A DNA stretch of 64,000 nt from Psychroflexus halocasei. Its GTDB lineage: Bacteria > Bacteroidota > Bacteroidia > Flavobacteriales > Flavobacteriaceae. The stretch covers positions 62,001 to 126,000 of the forward strand of contig NZ_FNQF01000006.1 of the NCBI RefSeq assembly GCF_900107595.1, read 5' to 3'. This document shows, in pieces, positions 35,220 to 44,990 of this stretch. The first letter of the stretch is position 1. Each line of letters starts with the position of its first letter. The position numbers were made by a program, and so were the translations under genes. The notes below the pieces were generated by a model. It was not told the DNA's origin. It was given only the letters and a program-made list of their open reading frames with translations, and did not search any database.

Positions 35220-36491
35220 ATCTTTCCCGATATCTTTTCTATAAAACATCTTATCGAAACTGATTTTTTCAGTTGCTCGATAAGATTTTTTTATGGCTTT
35301 TTTAAAGTCATTATCAAAAGCAGTTACTGCAATCACACGGCCACCATTAGTCAAGATCGAATCTCCTTCTTGCTTTGTTCCAGCATGACAGATAAAAACA
35401 TCCTCATCATCAATTTTATCTAAACCATTTATTTCTTTTCCTTTTTCGTAAGCTTCAGGATAACCACCAGAAACTAACATAACAGTTGCAGCACTTTGAG
35501 AACTAACTTCCAGATTAACAGTAGATAATTCTTCAGAACTTGTTTTCTCTAAAAGTTCAACTAAATCTGATTTTAAACGAGGAATAACGACTTCAGTTTC
35601 AGGGTCGCCCATTCTTACATTATATTCAATCACGTAAGGCTCATCATCAACTTTCATTAAGCCGATAAATACAAAACCTTTGTAATCTATTTCTTCTTTT
35701 GCTAAACCATCAATCGTTGGTTTTATAATTCTGTTTTCCACCTTCTGCATAAAATCCTTATCAGCAAAAGGAACAGGAGAAATGGCACCCATACCGCCAG
35801 TATTAAGGCCAGTATCATTTTCGCCAATACGTTTGTAATCTTTTGCATTTGGGAGCGTGATGTAATTTTTGCCGTCCGTCAAAACAAAAACGCTGAGTTC
35901 GATACCATCCAGAAATTCTTCAATCACTACTTTTTCTGAAGCTTTTCCAAATTTATCATGTGTGAGCATTTGCTCGAGTTCATCTTGCGCTGTTTTGAGA
36001 TCATCAATAATCAACACACCTTTTCCGCCAGCCAATCCATCAGCTTTTAAAACAAAAGGCGGTTTTAAAGTTTCCAGAAAATCTTTACCAGCCGCTAAAC
36101 TTTCTTTAGAAAAACTTTGATAAGCAGCTGTTGGAATTTTGTGGCTAAACATAAACTCTTTAGCGCGTTCTTTACTGCCTTCAAGCAAAGCACCTCTTTT
36201 GGAAGGGCCGATAATCATTAAATCTTTGAATTCAGGTTTGGCGTCAAAAAAATCTTTAATGCCATTCACAAGTGGCGCTTCTGGGCCAACGATTAACATA
36301 TTGATTTGATGCTTCTTGATGTGCTCAGCAATGGCTTCAAAATCATTAACATCACAATTGATATTTGTAGCAATTTGAGTTGTGCCAGCATTACCAGGTG
36401 CAACAAATAATGCGTTGCAACGGGGACTTTCATAAAGTTTTTGTGCAATTGTGTGTTCTCGACCACCGCTTCCTAAAAGTAGAATATTCAT
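35211..36491 (-). CDS. purD: Phosphoribosylamine-glycine ligase
   Basis: A 426-residue ATP-grasp ligase for the second step of de novo purine synthesis, joining phosphoribosylamine and glycine. It begins MNILLLGSGGREHTIA and has KADGLAGGKGV (ATP loop) and EYNVRMGDPETEV (metal binding). It is transcribed alone from a TAnnTTTG promoter and ends in convergent overlap with the DUF6341-like gene. Confidence 0.97.
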   Translation of the reverse strand: MNILLLGSGGREHTIAQKLYESPRCNALFVAPGNAGTTQIATNINCDVNDFEAIAEHIKKHQINMLIVGPEAPLVNGIKDFFDAKPEFKDLMIIGPSKRGALLEGSKERAKEFMFSHKIPTAAYQSFSKESLAAGKDFLETLKPPFVLKADGLAGGKGVLIIDDLKTAQDELEQMLTHDKFGKASEKVVIEEFLDGIELSVFVLTDGKNYITLPNAKDYKRIGENDTGLNTGGMGAISPVPFADKDFMQKVENRIIKPTIDGLAKEEIDYKGFVFIGLMKVDDEPYVIEYNVRMGDPETEVVIPRLKSDLVELLEKTSSEELSTVNLEVSSQSAATVMLVSGGYPEAYEKGKEINGLDKIDDEDVFICHAGTKQEGDSILTNGGRVIAVTAFDNDFKKAIKKSYRATEKISFDKMFYRKDIGKDLI

Positions 36492-36518
36492 GATTTTTAT
36501 TGACTAAGATTACAGCTT

Positions 36519-36546
36519 CAAAAATAATTGTTTGTAAATTGCCAAA
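36519..36546 (-). promoter_or_regulatory. Promoter of purD
   Basis: Read leftward, TTTG (36543-36546) and TATTTTTG (36519-36526) are 16 bp apart, close to the -33/-7 consensus. The purD ATG lies 27 bp downstream. Confidence 0.6.
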
Positions 36547-36580
36547 CTAATCAATTGATGAGAAAATTCTCTGTTTATTT

Positions 36581-37918
36581 ATGTCAAATATCCTTTCTGA
36601 AACTTATATCAAGTTGCTTAATAATATCATCTTGCCAATTGGCGATAAAGCCTTTGGTGGTGATTATATAAAGCATCTAAAGGAATGGAATCAGTTTGAT
36701 TTAAAAAGCTCTGATGAGCTGGCTGAAATACAAAGGGCGCGACTTTCTGAAATTTTGACACATGCTCATGAGACAGTTCCTTTTTATAAAAATAAAATTG
36801 ATAAAAGCTTTACAGATCCATATCAAACTTTAAAAAAATTACCTGTATTAAGTAAAACTTTGTTGACTGAAAAAAGAGAAGAGCTTGTTTCAGATCAGTT
36901 TTCAGAAGATGAACTTTCAAAAAACTTCAGTAGTGGGAGCACAGGTGTTCAGTCTTATAGTTACTCATTACCAAAAGATGTTTTTTTAAATCAAGCTATA
37001 CAAAGACATTGGTTTTTATGGACAGGTTACCGCCAAGGTGACCCTGTAATGCAGTTTGGTATTTCGCCACAGCGCACATTAGTCAAAAAACTAAAAGATA
37101 TTTTCTTTAATGCCACATATGTCAATGCTTTTTCTATTTCTGAAGAAGATTGTAAACAGCTTTATTTAAAATTAAAAAAGAAGAAAATACAATTCATGAT
37201 TGGTTATCCTTCAGCTATTTATCAGCTGGCTAAATGGATGAAAGAAAACGATAAAAAACATCAGATTAAATCGATTATTTCATTAGGTGATAAATTATTT
37301 TCACATTACGAGAAATTGTTTCAAGATGTTTTTAATAAGCCTTTAGTTATGGATACTTACGGATGTGCAGAAGGCTTTTTAATAGCAGCAAGGTTAGATC
37401 ATCCTTATTATTATATAAGTTCGCCTCATGTTGTTGTCGAGATTGTTGATGATGAAGGGAACGAAGTTAAAGATGGCGAAATGGGACATGTTTTACTAAC
37501 TTCCTTAACCAATTATGCACAGCCGTTTTTGAGATATAAACTCGGAGATTTAGCTGTTAGATTACCAAAAAATGAATATCCTGAATCACCTCAATTCAAT
37601 TATCCATTATTGAAAAAAATTGTAGGTAGAGAAACAGATGCTATACATACACCAACAAATATTAGTTTAACAGTACATAGCTTTACCGGAATTTTTGAGT
37701 ATTACGAAGAAATTGTACAATTTAAAGTTATACAAACGACTAAAGAAAATCTTTTGATTGAATACATCTCTGAAGAACAAATTGATTTAATCATTAAAGA
37801 GATAAAGAAGAAATTAGATAAACTCACGCAAAACTCGATGAAAATTGATTTTGAAAGAGTCGAAAAGATTTCGGCAATGAAATCTGGAAAACCACAAATT
37901 ATTGAAAAAAGAATTTAA
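36581..37918 (+). CDS. Phenylacetate-CoA ligase-like (CapK/PaaK family) adenylating enzyme
   Basis: A 445-residue ANL-fold protein of the CapK/PaaK group, often found in polysaccharide loci. The nucleotide loop NFSSGSTGVQSYSYSL is at about residues 114-129 and the DTYGCAEGF motif near 264-272. The true substrate is unknown; in capsule loci such enzymes are thought to activate an acyl or amino acid substituent for the glycan. It opens the rightward three-gene run with wecB and a GT4 glycosyltransferase. Confidence 0.85.
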   Translation: MSNILSETYIKLLNNIILPIGDKAFGGDYIKHLKEWNQFDLKSSDELAEIQRARLSEILTHAHETVPFYKNKIDKSFTDPYQTLKKLPVLSKTLLTEKREELVSDQFSEDELSKNFSSGSTGVQSYSYSLPKDVFLNQAIQRHWFLWTGYRQGDPVMQFGISPQRTLVKKLKDIFFNATYVNAFSISEEDCKQLYLKLKKKKIQFMIGYPSAIYQLAKWMKENDKKHQIKSIISLGDKLFSHYEKLFQDVFNKPLVMDTYGCAEGFLIAARLDHPYYYISSPHVVVEIVDDEGNEVKDGEMGHVLLTSLTNYAQPFLRYKLGDLAVRLPKNEYPESPQFNYPLLKKIVGRETDAIHTPTNISLTVHSFTGIFEYYEEIVQFKVIQTTKENLLIEYISEEQIDLIIKEIKKKLDKLTQNSMKIDFERVEKISAMKSGKPQIIEKRI

Positions 37919-37940
37919 AAAAATCCTAAACATAACCAAC

Positions 37941-39038
37941 ATGCTTAAAATCACAATTATCGCAGGTGCAAGACCAAACTTCATGAAAATTGCACCGATT
38001 ATAGAAGCTATTAAAAACGCTAAAAACAAAGGTAAACAAATCGATTATCGACTTGTGCACACAGGTCAGCATTATGATAAAAAACTGAGCGATACTTTTT
38101 TTGAAGAACTCAATATTCCGCATCCAGACATTAACCTTGAGGTTAAAAGCGGAACACAAGCTGAGCAAACAGCACAAATCATGACAAAGTTTGAAGCTGA
38201 ATTAACCAAGAATCCAGCTGATTTAGTGCTTGTTGTTGGTGATGTCACATCAACTATGGCATGTGCAATTGTGGCCAAAAAAATGCATGTTGATGTCGCT
38301 CACGTTGAAGGCGGTATTCGCTCTGGAGATATGAAAATGCCAGAAGAGGTGAACCGAATTGTGACCGATAGTATTACTGATTATTTCTTTACAACAACAG
38401 ATTTGGCTAACGAAAATTTATTGTCATCAGGTAAATCTAAATCACAATTATTCTTGGTGGGTAACGTGATGATAGATACTTTATTTAAGAACTTAAATAG
38501 ACTTGAAAAACCAAAATTTTGGGATGAACTTGGCTTAGATGAAAAATCATATTATGTGATGACTTTGCACAGACCATCAAATGTTGATGAGGAAGAACAG
38601 TTAAGATCCTTAATTTCTAAAATCGTTGAAAAGTCTGAAGGCAAGCCGATTATATTTCCTGTACATCCGAGAACAAAAAAGCTATTACAAAACTTAGAGC
38701 TTAATTTTGAAAACCTGCATTATGTCGAGCCACAAGGTTATTTAAACTTTATTTATTTAATTAAAAATGCTTTTGCGGTGCTGACAGATTCTGGTGGAAT
38801 TACTGAAGAAACAACAATGCTTAATGTGCCTTGTATGACGTTTAGAGATTCGACTGAAAGACCTGAAACATGTGAAATTGGCTCAAATGAGCTGGTTGGT
38901 TCAGATATTTCTAAAATAGAAAAAGCATTTGAGCGACTGAATTCAGGAAAATGGAAGCAAGCCTCAGCACCAGCGTTATGGGATGGTGAAGCAGCAGAAA
39001 GAATCGTTAAGGATGTGTTGAAGATTTATGGGAAGTAA
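37941..39038 (+). CDS. wecB: UDP-N-acetylglucosamine 2-epimerase (non-hydrolysing)
   Basis: About 365 residues with GARPNFMKIAPII at the start, HVEGGIRSGDMKMPEEVNR in the middle and LTDSGGITEE near the C-terminus, all typical of the non-hydrolysing epimerase that interconverts UDP-GlcNAc and UDP-ManNAc. ATG 37941 is chosen (MLKITIIAG); a TTG at 37902 would extend it into the CapK-like gene. No UDP-ManNAc dehydrogenase is nearby except the ugd-type gene. Confidence 0.93.
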   Translation: MLKITIIAGARPNFMKIAPIIEAIKNAKNKGKQIDYRLVHTGQHYDKKLSDTFFEELNIPHPDINLEVKSGTQAEQTAQIMTKFEAELTKNPADLVLVVGDVTSTMACAIVAKKMHVDVAHVEGGIRSGDMKMPEEVNRIVTDSITDYFFTTTDLANENLLSSGKSKSQLFLVGNVMIDTLFKNLNRLEKPKFWDELGLDEKSYYVMTLHRPSNVDEEEQLRSLISKIVEKSEGKPIIFPVHPRTKKLLQNLELNFENLHYVEPQGYLNFIYLIKNAFAVLTDSGGITEETTMLNVPCMTFRDSTERPETCEIGSNELVGSDISKIEKAFERLNSGKWKQASAPALWDGEAAERIVKDVLKIYGK

Positions 39039-40215
39039 AAATAAAGATATTTTAATAGTTTCAAATTATTTTCCGCCAGAGACAGGCGCTGCCTCAAATC
39101 GTATTTTTTCTTTGGCGGAAAAGCTTTCTAAGCATCAATATAATGTAAAAGTAATCTCTCCTTTACCTAACTATCCACATGGTAAAGTTTTGAAAACTTA
39201 TCGAGGTAAATTTAAAGTTAAAGAAACTTTTAAAAGTATTGACGTAACTAGGCTTTTTGTTGTTGCGAGTAAATCTAGCAATAAAATAATCAGGTTACTT
39301 TCTTCTTTGAGTTTCGCAATCACATTATTTTTTTATATCCTTTTTGCTAAGACTCCAAATCGATTTATTATTCAGTGTTCACCGCTTTTTGTTGGCTTTC
39401 TTGCCGTACTAGCATGTAAACTGAAAAATAAAGAAATCATCTTAAATGTTTCTGATTTGTGGCCTTTAGCGGGTTTGGAAATGGGAATATTAAACGATGG
39501 TTTCTATTATCGCATACTCCAAAAAATGGAATCTTTCATTTATAAAAATTCAAAAAAAATAATTGGACAATCGAATGAGATTTTGTCACATATTAAGAGA
39601 ACGGCTAATTGCGATGATAAGTTCTTATTTTTATATAGAAATTTTCCTCAATTTAAAAGACCTGAACTTGTTTCTTCAAGCCATACAAGTTCTACTCGGT
39701 TTAGAATTGTTTATGCTGGATTAATAGGCGTTGCACAAGGCATTGAAACTATTTGCAAAGAAGTTAATTTTCCTTCTCAAATGGAGTTTCATATTTATGG
39801 AGATGGCCCAATGACTCAAGATTTAAAAGAGTACATTAATAATAAAGAAAATATTTTTTATCACGGTAGCTTAAAACGAGAAGAACTTCATCATATATTA
39901 ATGACTTATGATGCTACTTTGATTCCTCTTAAGAATAGAATATTTGGATCAGTTCCTTCAAAAATTTTTGAGTATGCAAAATTAGGCTTACCTATAATTT
40001 ATTTTTCCGATGGAGAGGGAGCAAATATTGTTGAAGATTTAAATTTAGGTGTAGCTATTAGAGAAATTAATTATCAATTATTAGAAAACCAATTCATAAA
40101 AATACTAAACCAAAAGGAGGTTTTGCCTTCTAAGAAAGAAGTTCTTGAAATAGCTGAACATCATTTTAATTTAGAAAAGCAGTTTAATGATTTTGATAGA
40201 AATTGTCTAAATTAA
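39028..40215 (+). CDS. GT4-family glycosyltransferase (WbuB-like)
   Basis: A 395-residue GT-B glycosyltransferase. The N-terminal domain begins ILIVSNYFPPETGAASNR, and the C-terminal domain has a nucleotide-sugar pattern (IPLKNRIFGSVPSKIFEYAKLG). It overlaps wecB by 11 bp. WbuB-type enzymes use amino-sugar donors made by such epimerases; the donor here is inferred, not known. The stop shares bases with the stop of the convergent sugar transferase. Confidence 0.83.
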   Translation: MGSKNKDILIVSNYFPPETGAASNRIFSLAEKLSKHQYNVKVISPLPNYPHGKVLKTYRGKFKVKETFKSIDVTRLFVVASKSSNKIIRLLSSLSFAITLFFYILFAKTPNRFIIQCSPLFVGFLAVLACKLKNKEIILNVSDLWPLAGLEMGILNDGFYYRILQKMESFIYKNSKKIIGQSNEILSHIKRTANCDDKFLFLYRNFPQFKRPELVSSSHTSSTRFRIVYAGLIGVAQGIETICKEVNFPSQMEFHIYGDGPMTQDLKEYINNKENIFYHGSLKREELHHILMTYDATLIPLKNRIFGSVPSKIFEYAKLGLPIIYFSDGEGANIVEDLNLGVAIREINYQLLENQFIKILNQKEVLPSKKEVLEIAEHHFNLEKQFNDFDRNCLN

Positions 40216-41561
40216 TAAGCTTTCTTATCACCTTTTAAGGCATTAAAAACAGTGAGGAAAATCACCTTAATATCGATTAATAAAGACCAGTTTTCGAGAT
40301 AATAAATATCATATTTTACACGATTGATGATGTCATGCTCTGTTTCAACCTCACCTCTGTAGCCACTTACTTGTGCTAGGCCAGTAATTCCTGGTTTGAT
40401 AAAATGCCTTACCATAAATTTATCGACACGCTCGGCATACATATTGGTATGGCTCACCATGTGGGGACGAGGGCCAACAACACTCATATCGCCTAACAAA
40501 ACATTGTAAAATTGGGGAAGTTCATCTATACTGGTTTTACGCATAAACTTTCCGATTTTTGTAATACGCTTATCATTTTTACGGACCTGATGGATATCTG
40601 CCTCTAAGTTAGGTCTCATTGAGCGGTATTTATAGCAATAAAATTCTTGGTAGTTACGGCCATTTCTTTTTTGTTTAAAGAAAACAGGGCCTTTTGATTC
40701 TAATTTAATCAAAATAGCTAATAAAGGCGTCAACCAAGATAAAATAAATACGAGAACAAAAACACTTAAAATAAGATCAAAGACTCTTTTTGTGACGCGG
40801 TTAAAAGATTCGTCAATAGGGATTTTCCTTAATGAAATAATAGGCAAAACACCATAATAATCATATTTAATTTGTTTACTGTAAACCTCTTTGTTATCAG
40901 GTATAAATTTTAAAACACGTAAATTATTATCTGCAAAATCTATGAGTTCATTGATGTTATCATCAGAAAGTTTTGAGATTGAGGCATACAGTTCATCAAT
41001 GTCGTGATTGAGAACATACTCGAAAATTTCACTCATTTCCGTTTTTTCATTCACTTGAAAAACCTTTTGACAATGATAGCCATAATCTGGATTGTCTTGG
41101 AAGAATTTATATAGCTGATGTGTTCTAAATGTTTGACCAATAATGATGGTTCGTCTGTGATTTCCACCTAAGTTTCTTCTATATTTCTTAAGAAGGTAGT
41201 GAATAGAAAGTTTGACGATCAAAATGATTAACATTGTAAAGCCAGCATAGTTGAAAATATCACGAGGCTTGATGTCTATTTGGTTTTTGTAACCAAAAAA
41301 TGCAAAAACAGCGAGGGTGAAAATTAAAGCTTGTAAAATACTTAAGGATAATATCTTAGTCACTTTAGTAAAACGATAAATCTCATAAAATCCAGTGCGT
41401 AATGAAATAAATAACCAGGCAATGATTAAATAAATTGAAAGGGCAAAAAAATCACTTAATTTTAAATTGATAAAAAAGGCGAATAAAATAGTAATCCCGA
41501 TATCAATTGTATATGAAATGGGTCTTAAGTAACCAGAATATCTGCCGATTCGATTTCTCAT
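40212..41561 (-). CDS. Undecaprenyl-phosphate sugar-1-phosphate transferase (initiating glycosyltransferase)
   Basis: A 449-residue polyisoprenyl-phosphate hexose-1-phosphate transferase of the WbaP/WcaJ type. It has four N-terminal membrane helices (about 14-130), a Rossmann-like middle and a C-terminal catalytic domain (from about 255) with a membrane segment, FFKQKRNG, YKYRSM and SIDELPQFYNVLLGDMSVVGPRP. This enzyme starts repeat-unit assembly on the lipid carrier. It is the last gene of the leftward run from 46170. Confidence 0.93.
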   Translation of the reverse strand: MRNRIGRYSGYLRPISYTIDIGITILFAFFINLKLSDFFALSIYLIIAWLFISLRTGFYEIYRFTKVTKILSLSILQALIFTLAVFAFFGYKNQIDIKPRDIFNYAGFTMLIILIVKLSIHYLLKKYRRNLGGNHRRTIIIGQTFRTHQLYKFFQDNPDYGYHCQKVFQVNEKTEMSEIFEYVLNHDIDELYASISKLSDDNINELIDFADNNLRVLKFIPDNKEVYSKQIKYDYYGVLPIISLRKIPIDESFNRVTKRVFDLILSVFVLVFILSWLTPLLAILIKLESKGPVFFKQKRNGRNYQEFYCYKYRSMRPNLEADIHQVRKNDKRITKIGKFMRKTSIDELPQFYNVLLGDMSVVGPRPHMVSHTNMYAERVDKFMVRHFIKPGITGLAQVSGYRGEVETEHDIINRVKYDIYYLENWSLLIDIKVIFLTVFNALKGDKKAY

Positions 41562-41565
41562 TTAC

Positions 41566-42555
41566 TTAACGTCTAATGTGGTCTGAGAAATCTTTGTGTT
41601 CGCTTTTTTCAAGATCTTCCTTTGATAAAGATTTGAAGTATTCATAGGTTTTTTGCATGCCATCAGCACGATCAACTTTTGGTTCCCAATCTAGAATTTC
41701 TTTAGCTAAGCTAATATCAGGTTGTCTTTGTTGAGGATCATTGACGGGTAAATCCTTATAGATTACTTTTTGATCAGTCCCAGTTAGTTTGATAATTTCT
41801 TGTGCGAAATCAGAAATTGTGATTTCATGTGGGTTTCCAATATTCACAGGTTCTACATAATCACTTAATAGTAACCTATAAATGCCTTCAACCTGATCGT
41901 CAACAAAACAGAATGAACGTGTTTGAGAGCCATCGCCAAAAACTGTTAAGTCTTCGCCACGTAAAGCTTGACCAATGAATGCAGGAATCACACGACCATC
42001 ATTCAATCGCATGCGTGGGCCATAAGTATTAAAAATACGGACAATGCGAGTCTCTAATCCATGAAAACGATTGTAAGCCATTGTGATAGATTCCTGAAAA
42101 CGCTTAGCTTCATCGTAAACACCACGTGGGCCAATGGTGTTGACATTACCGTAATAATCCTCAGTTTGTGGATGCACAAGCGGATCGCCATAAACTTCAG
42201 AAGTACTTGCAATTAAGATTCTAGCGTCTTTTTGTTTAGCGAGGCCCAATAAATTATGTGTTCCTAAAGATCCTACTTTTAAAGTTTGAATCGGAATTTT
42301 GAGATAATCAATCGGACTTGCAGGAGAAGCAAAATGCAGGATGTAATCTAAATCACCGGCAACATGTACAAACTTTGTGACATCGTGATTATGAAATTCA
42401 AAATTTTCAAGCGGAAATAAATGCTCAATATTTTTGATGTTTCCAGTAATCAGGTTATCCATCGCAATGACGTGATAACCTTCTTTTATAAAACGATCAC
42501 ACAGGTGAGAGCCTAAAAATCCTGCAGCACCCGTGATTAAAATTTTCTTTTTCAT
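41566..42555 (-). CDS. UDP-glucuronate decarboxylase (UDP-xylose synthase)
   Basis: A 329-residue extended [17 protein letters not shown] at the N-terminus binds NAD, and the YDEAKR motif holds the catalytic Tyr and Lys. The [17 protein letters not shown] and [10 protein letters not shown] segments are those of the UXS group, which decarboxylates UDP-GlcA to UDP-xylose. It abuts ugd, which makes its substrate. Confidence 0.9.
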   Translation of the reverse strand: MKKKILITGAAGFLGSHLCDRFIKEGYHVIAMDNLITGNIKNIEHLFPLENFEFHNHDVTKFVHVAGDLDYILHFASPASPIDYLKIPIQTLKVGSLGTHNLLGLAKQKDARILIASTSEVYGDPLVHPQTEDYYGNVNTIGPRGVYDEAKRFQESITMAYNRFHGLETRIVRIFNTYGPRMRLNDGRVIPAFIGQALRGEDLTVFGDGSQTRSFCFVDDQVEGIYRLLLSDYVEPVNIGNPHEITISDFAQEIIKLTGTDQKVIYKDLPVNDPQQRQPDISLAKEILDWEPKVDRADGMQKTYEYFKSLSKEDLEKSEHKDFSDHIRR

Positions 42556-43863
42556 CTAAACGTGTTTTCTACCTATAGAGCTGTATCTAAATCCAGCTTC
42601 CGTCATTTCTTCAATTTCATATAAGTTTCGCCCATCAAAGATAACAGGAGATTTCATTTCAGCCTTGAGTTTTTTGAAATCTGGTGTTCTAAAAATGCTC
42701 CATTCTGTACAAATCAAAAGGGCATCAACATCTTTTGAAGCTTCATACATGCCTTCACAGTAAGAAATCTGATCACCAATTTGAGATTTCACATTTGGCA
42801 TCGCTTCAGGATCGAAAGCTGTAACCTCAGCACCAGCTTCAGTGAGTTTATCAATCATATATAAAGAAGGCGCTTCCCTGATATCATCAGTTTCTGGTTT
42901 AAATGATAAGCCCCAAAGTCCGATTTTCTTTCCTTTAAGATCACCCATAAAGTGATTTTTCATTTCTGGGAAAAGAATTGTTTTTTGAGCTTCATTCACT
43001 TGAACGACAGCATCTAATATTTTGAACTGATGGTTAACATCTTGTCCTGATTTATGTAAAGCTTTGACATCTTTAGGAAAACATGAACCGCCGTAACCAA
43101 TGCCTGGAAATAAAAACCTTTTTCCGATACGAGAATCAGTTCCCATCCCGATACGCACTTTATCAACATCAGCACCCACAATTTGGCAGTAATTGGCAAT
43201 CTCATTCATGAACGTAATTTTAGTAGCCAAGAATGAGTTGGAAGCATATTTTGTAAGTTCGGCTGACTTTTCATCCATAAAGATAATTGGATTGCCAGAT
43301 CGTACAAAAGGTTTGTAAAGTCTGTGCATCAAGTCTTCCGCTTTTTTACTTGATGTCCCAATGACGATGCGTTCAGGTTTCAAGAAATCTTCAACGGCAT
43401 AACCTTCACGTAAAAATTCAGGATTTGAAACCACATCAAACTCTGAAGAACAAAATTTTGAAATTGTTTGTTCAACTTTTTCAGCAGTGCCAACAGGGAC
43501 AGTACTTTTATCAACAATTACTTTATAGTCTTTAATATATTTACCGATATCTTCAGCAACGCCCAAAACGTATTTAAGATCTGCAGAACCATCTTCATCT
43601 TCAGGTGTAGGTAATGCCAAAAATATAATTTCGCCATGGTCAAGACCTTCGTGAAGTGAAGTTGTGAAGCTTAATCTGCCAGCGTCAATATTTCGATCAA
43701 AAAGTACATCGAGTTGAGGTTCATAAATCGGGATTTCGCCATTTTTCATGCGTTCAACTTTCTTTTGGTCGATGTCAACACATATGACATCGTTTCCATT
43801 TTCAGCGAGACAAGTTCCTGTAACAAGGCCAACATAGCCAGTACCTACAACAGTTATTTTCAT
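42556..43863 (-). CDS. ugd: UDP-glucose 6-dehydrogenase
   Basis: A 435-residue NAD-dependent four-electron dehydrogenase oxidising UDP-glucose to UDP-GlcA. It starts MKITVVGTGYVGLVTGT and has the catalytic Cys261 in GGSCFPKD. The stop codon abuts the UDP-xylose synthase start, so the two form a unit making UDP-GlcA and UDP-Xyl. A related UDP-ManNAc dehydrogenase cannot be fully excluded without a search. Confidence 0.93.
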   Translation of the reverse strand: MKITVVGTGYVGLVTGTCLAENGNDVICVDIDQKKVERMKNGEIPIYEPQLDVLFDRNIDAGRLSFTTSLHEGLDHGEIIFLALPTPEDEDGSADLKYVLGVAEDIGKYIKDYKVIVDKSTVPVGTAEKVEQTISKFCSSEFDVVSNPEFLREGYAVEDFLKPERIVIGTSSKKAEDLMHRLYKPFVRSGNPIIFMDEKSAELTKYASNSFLATKITFMNEIANYCQIVGADVDKVRIGMGTDSRIGKRFLFPGIGYGGSCFPKDVKALHKSGQDVNHQFKILDAVVQVNEAQKTILFPEMKNHFMGDLKGKKIGLWGLSFKPETDDIREAPSLYMIDKLTEAGAEVTAFDPEAMPNVKSQIGDQISYCEGMYEASKDVDALLICTEWSIFRTPDFKKLKAEMKSPVIFDGRNLYEIEEMTEAGFRYSSIGRKHV

Positions 43864-44990
43864 TTTTTAAGGTTATTTAGGTAAATTCTTTCTAAAGATT
43901 GAATTGTATTATTAATATTAAAATTTGAATTAAAACGTTGATATGCGTTTTCTTCAAATTGTTTTTTTAATTCGTTGTCGCTTAAAAGAAGTTCTATTTT
44001 CTGATTGAACTCTTTGATATTGTTGTCAAAAATAACAAATCCATTATGATTATCTTTAATCAAATCACGATTACCGTCAGCATCAGTCACTACACATGCT
44101 TTTTTAAGAGCGAGCGCCTCAATAATAGAGTAAGGCAAACCTTCATAACGAGCCGTTGATATATAGAGCTGTGACTTTTTAATAATGTGAAATATATCCT
44201 CTCTTTCAGTCCATTCTAAAAGACTGATGTTTTTTGATAAATTATATTTCTTGATCAATTTTTTAATGGTCTCAAGGTTGGGAGAGTGGAAACCGACTCC
44301 CATTAAAACAAGATGAATTTGAGAATTTTTCTTTTTTAATTCAGCTAAAATTTCAATCATCAACTCAATATTTTTCTGAAATGATGGTCGTCCTACCGAA
44401 CAAATATATTCATCTGGCCATGTTTTACGAATACTTAAAGGCTTGATTTCATCAATAGGCTTAATTGAATTATTAAAAATTAAAGCTTTTTCTGTTTCAT
44501 AGCCAACTTCATTAATCGCTCTATTTTGCTCAGAAGTAGAAGAAGCTAATATTTTATTATTAAGTTTTGAAAATACCTTTTCAATAGTTAAAAAAGCACT
44601 TTTTTTAATTTTAGAATTAACACTTAAAAAAGAGTAGGCTTGAGGCGTGTGTAAAATAGGTATTTTTTTGAAATGTCCGACCAATTTACCTAAAATACCA
44701 CCTTTAGCACTGTGTGCGTGAATTAAATCTGGTTTCTCTTCTTTTACAATTTTTTGAAGATCCTTTAATGCTTTTAAATCATTTAAAGGACTTATATTTC
44801 TAATAATTGTACAGTTATATGTTTTAATCTTAGCATGGTTTGCATCGTAAAAAGCCCTATCAGTGTCTGTTTTTCCTTTAACGACAACAGATTCAAACTT
44901 ATTAGGGTCTAAGTTTGAAAGAATTAAACGTAATGAAACATCAACGCCGCCTACTGAATGTAAAACATGTAAGATTTTGACTTTACTCAT
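43860..44990 (-). CDS. GT4-family glycosyltransferase
   Basis: About 376 residues with a GT-B fold: N-terminal KILHVLHSVGGVDVSLRL, and a C-terminal donor domain with CSVGRPSFQKN and the ARYEGLPYSIIEALALK motif that binds the nucleotide sugar. The ATG at 44990 is preferred over 45017, which would lengthen the overlap with the upstream gene; with 44990 the overlap is 8 bp. Sugar and linkage are unknown. Confidence 0.87.
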   Translation of the reverse strand: MSKVKILHVLHSVGGVDVSLRLILSNLDPNKFESVVVKGKTDTDRAFYDANHAKIKTYNCTIIRNISPLNDLKALKDLQKIVKEEKPDLIHAHSAKGGILGKLVGHFKKIPILHTPQAYSFLSVNSKIKKSAFLTIEKVFSKLNNKILASSTSEQNRAINEVGYETEKALIFNNSIKPIDEIKPLSIRKTWPDEYICSVGRPSFQKNIELMIEILAELKKKNSQIHLVLMGVGFHSPNLETIKKLIKKYNLSKNISLLEWTEREDIFHIIKKSQLYISTARYEGLPYSIIEALALKKACVVTDADGNRDLIKDNHNGFVIFDNNIKEFNQKIELLLSDNELKKQFEENAYQRFNSNFNINNTIQSLERIYLNNLKK

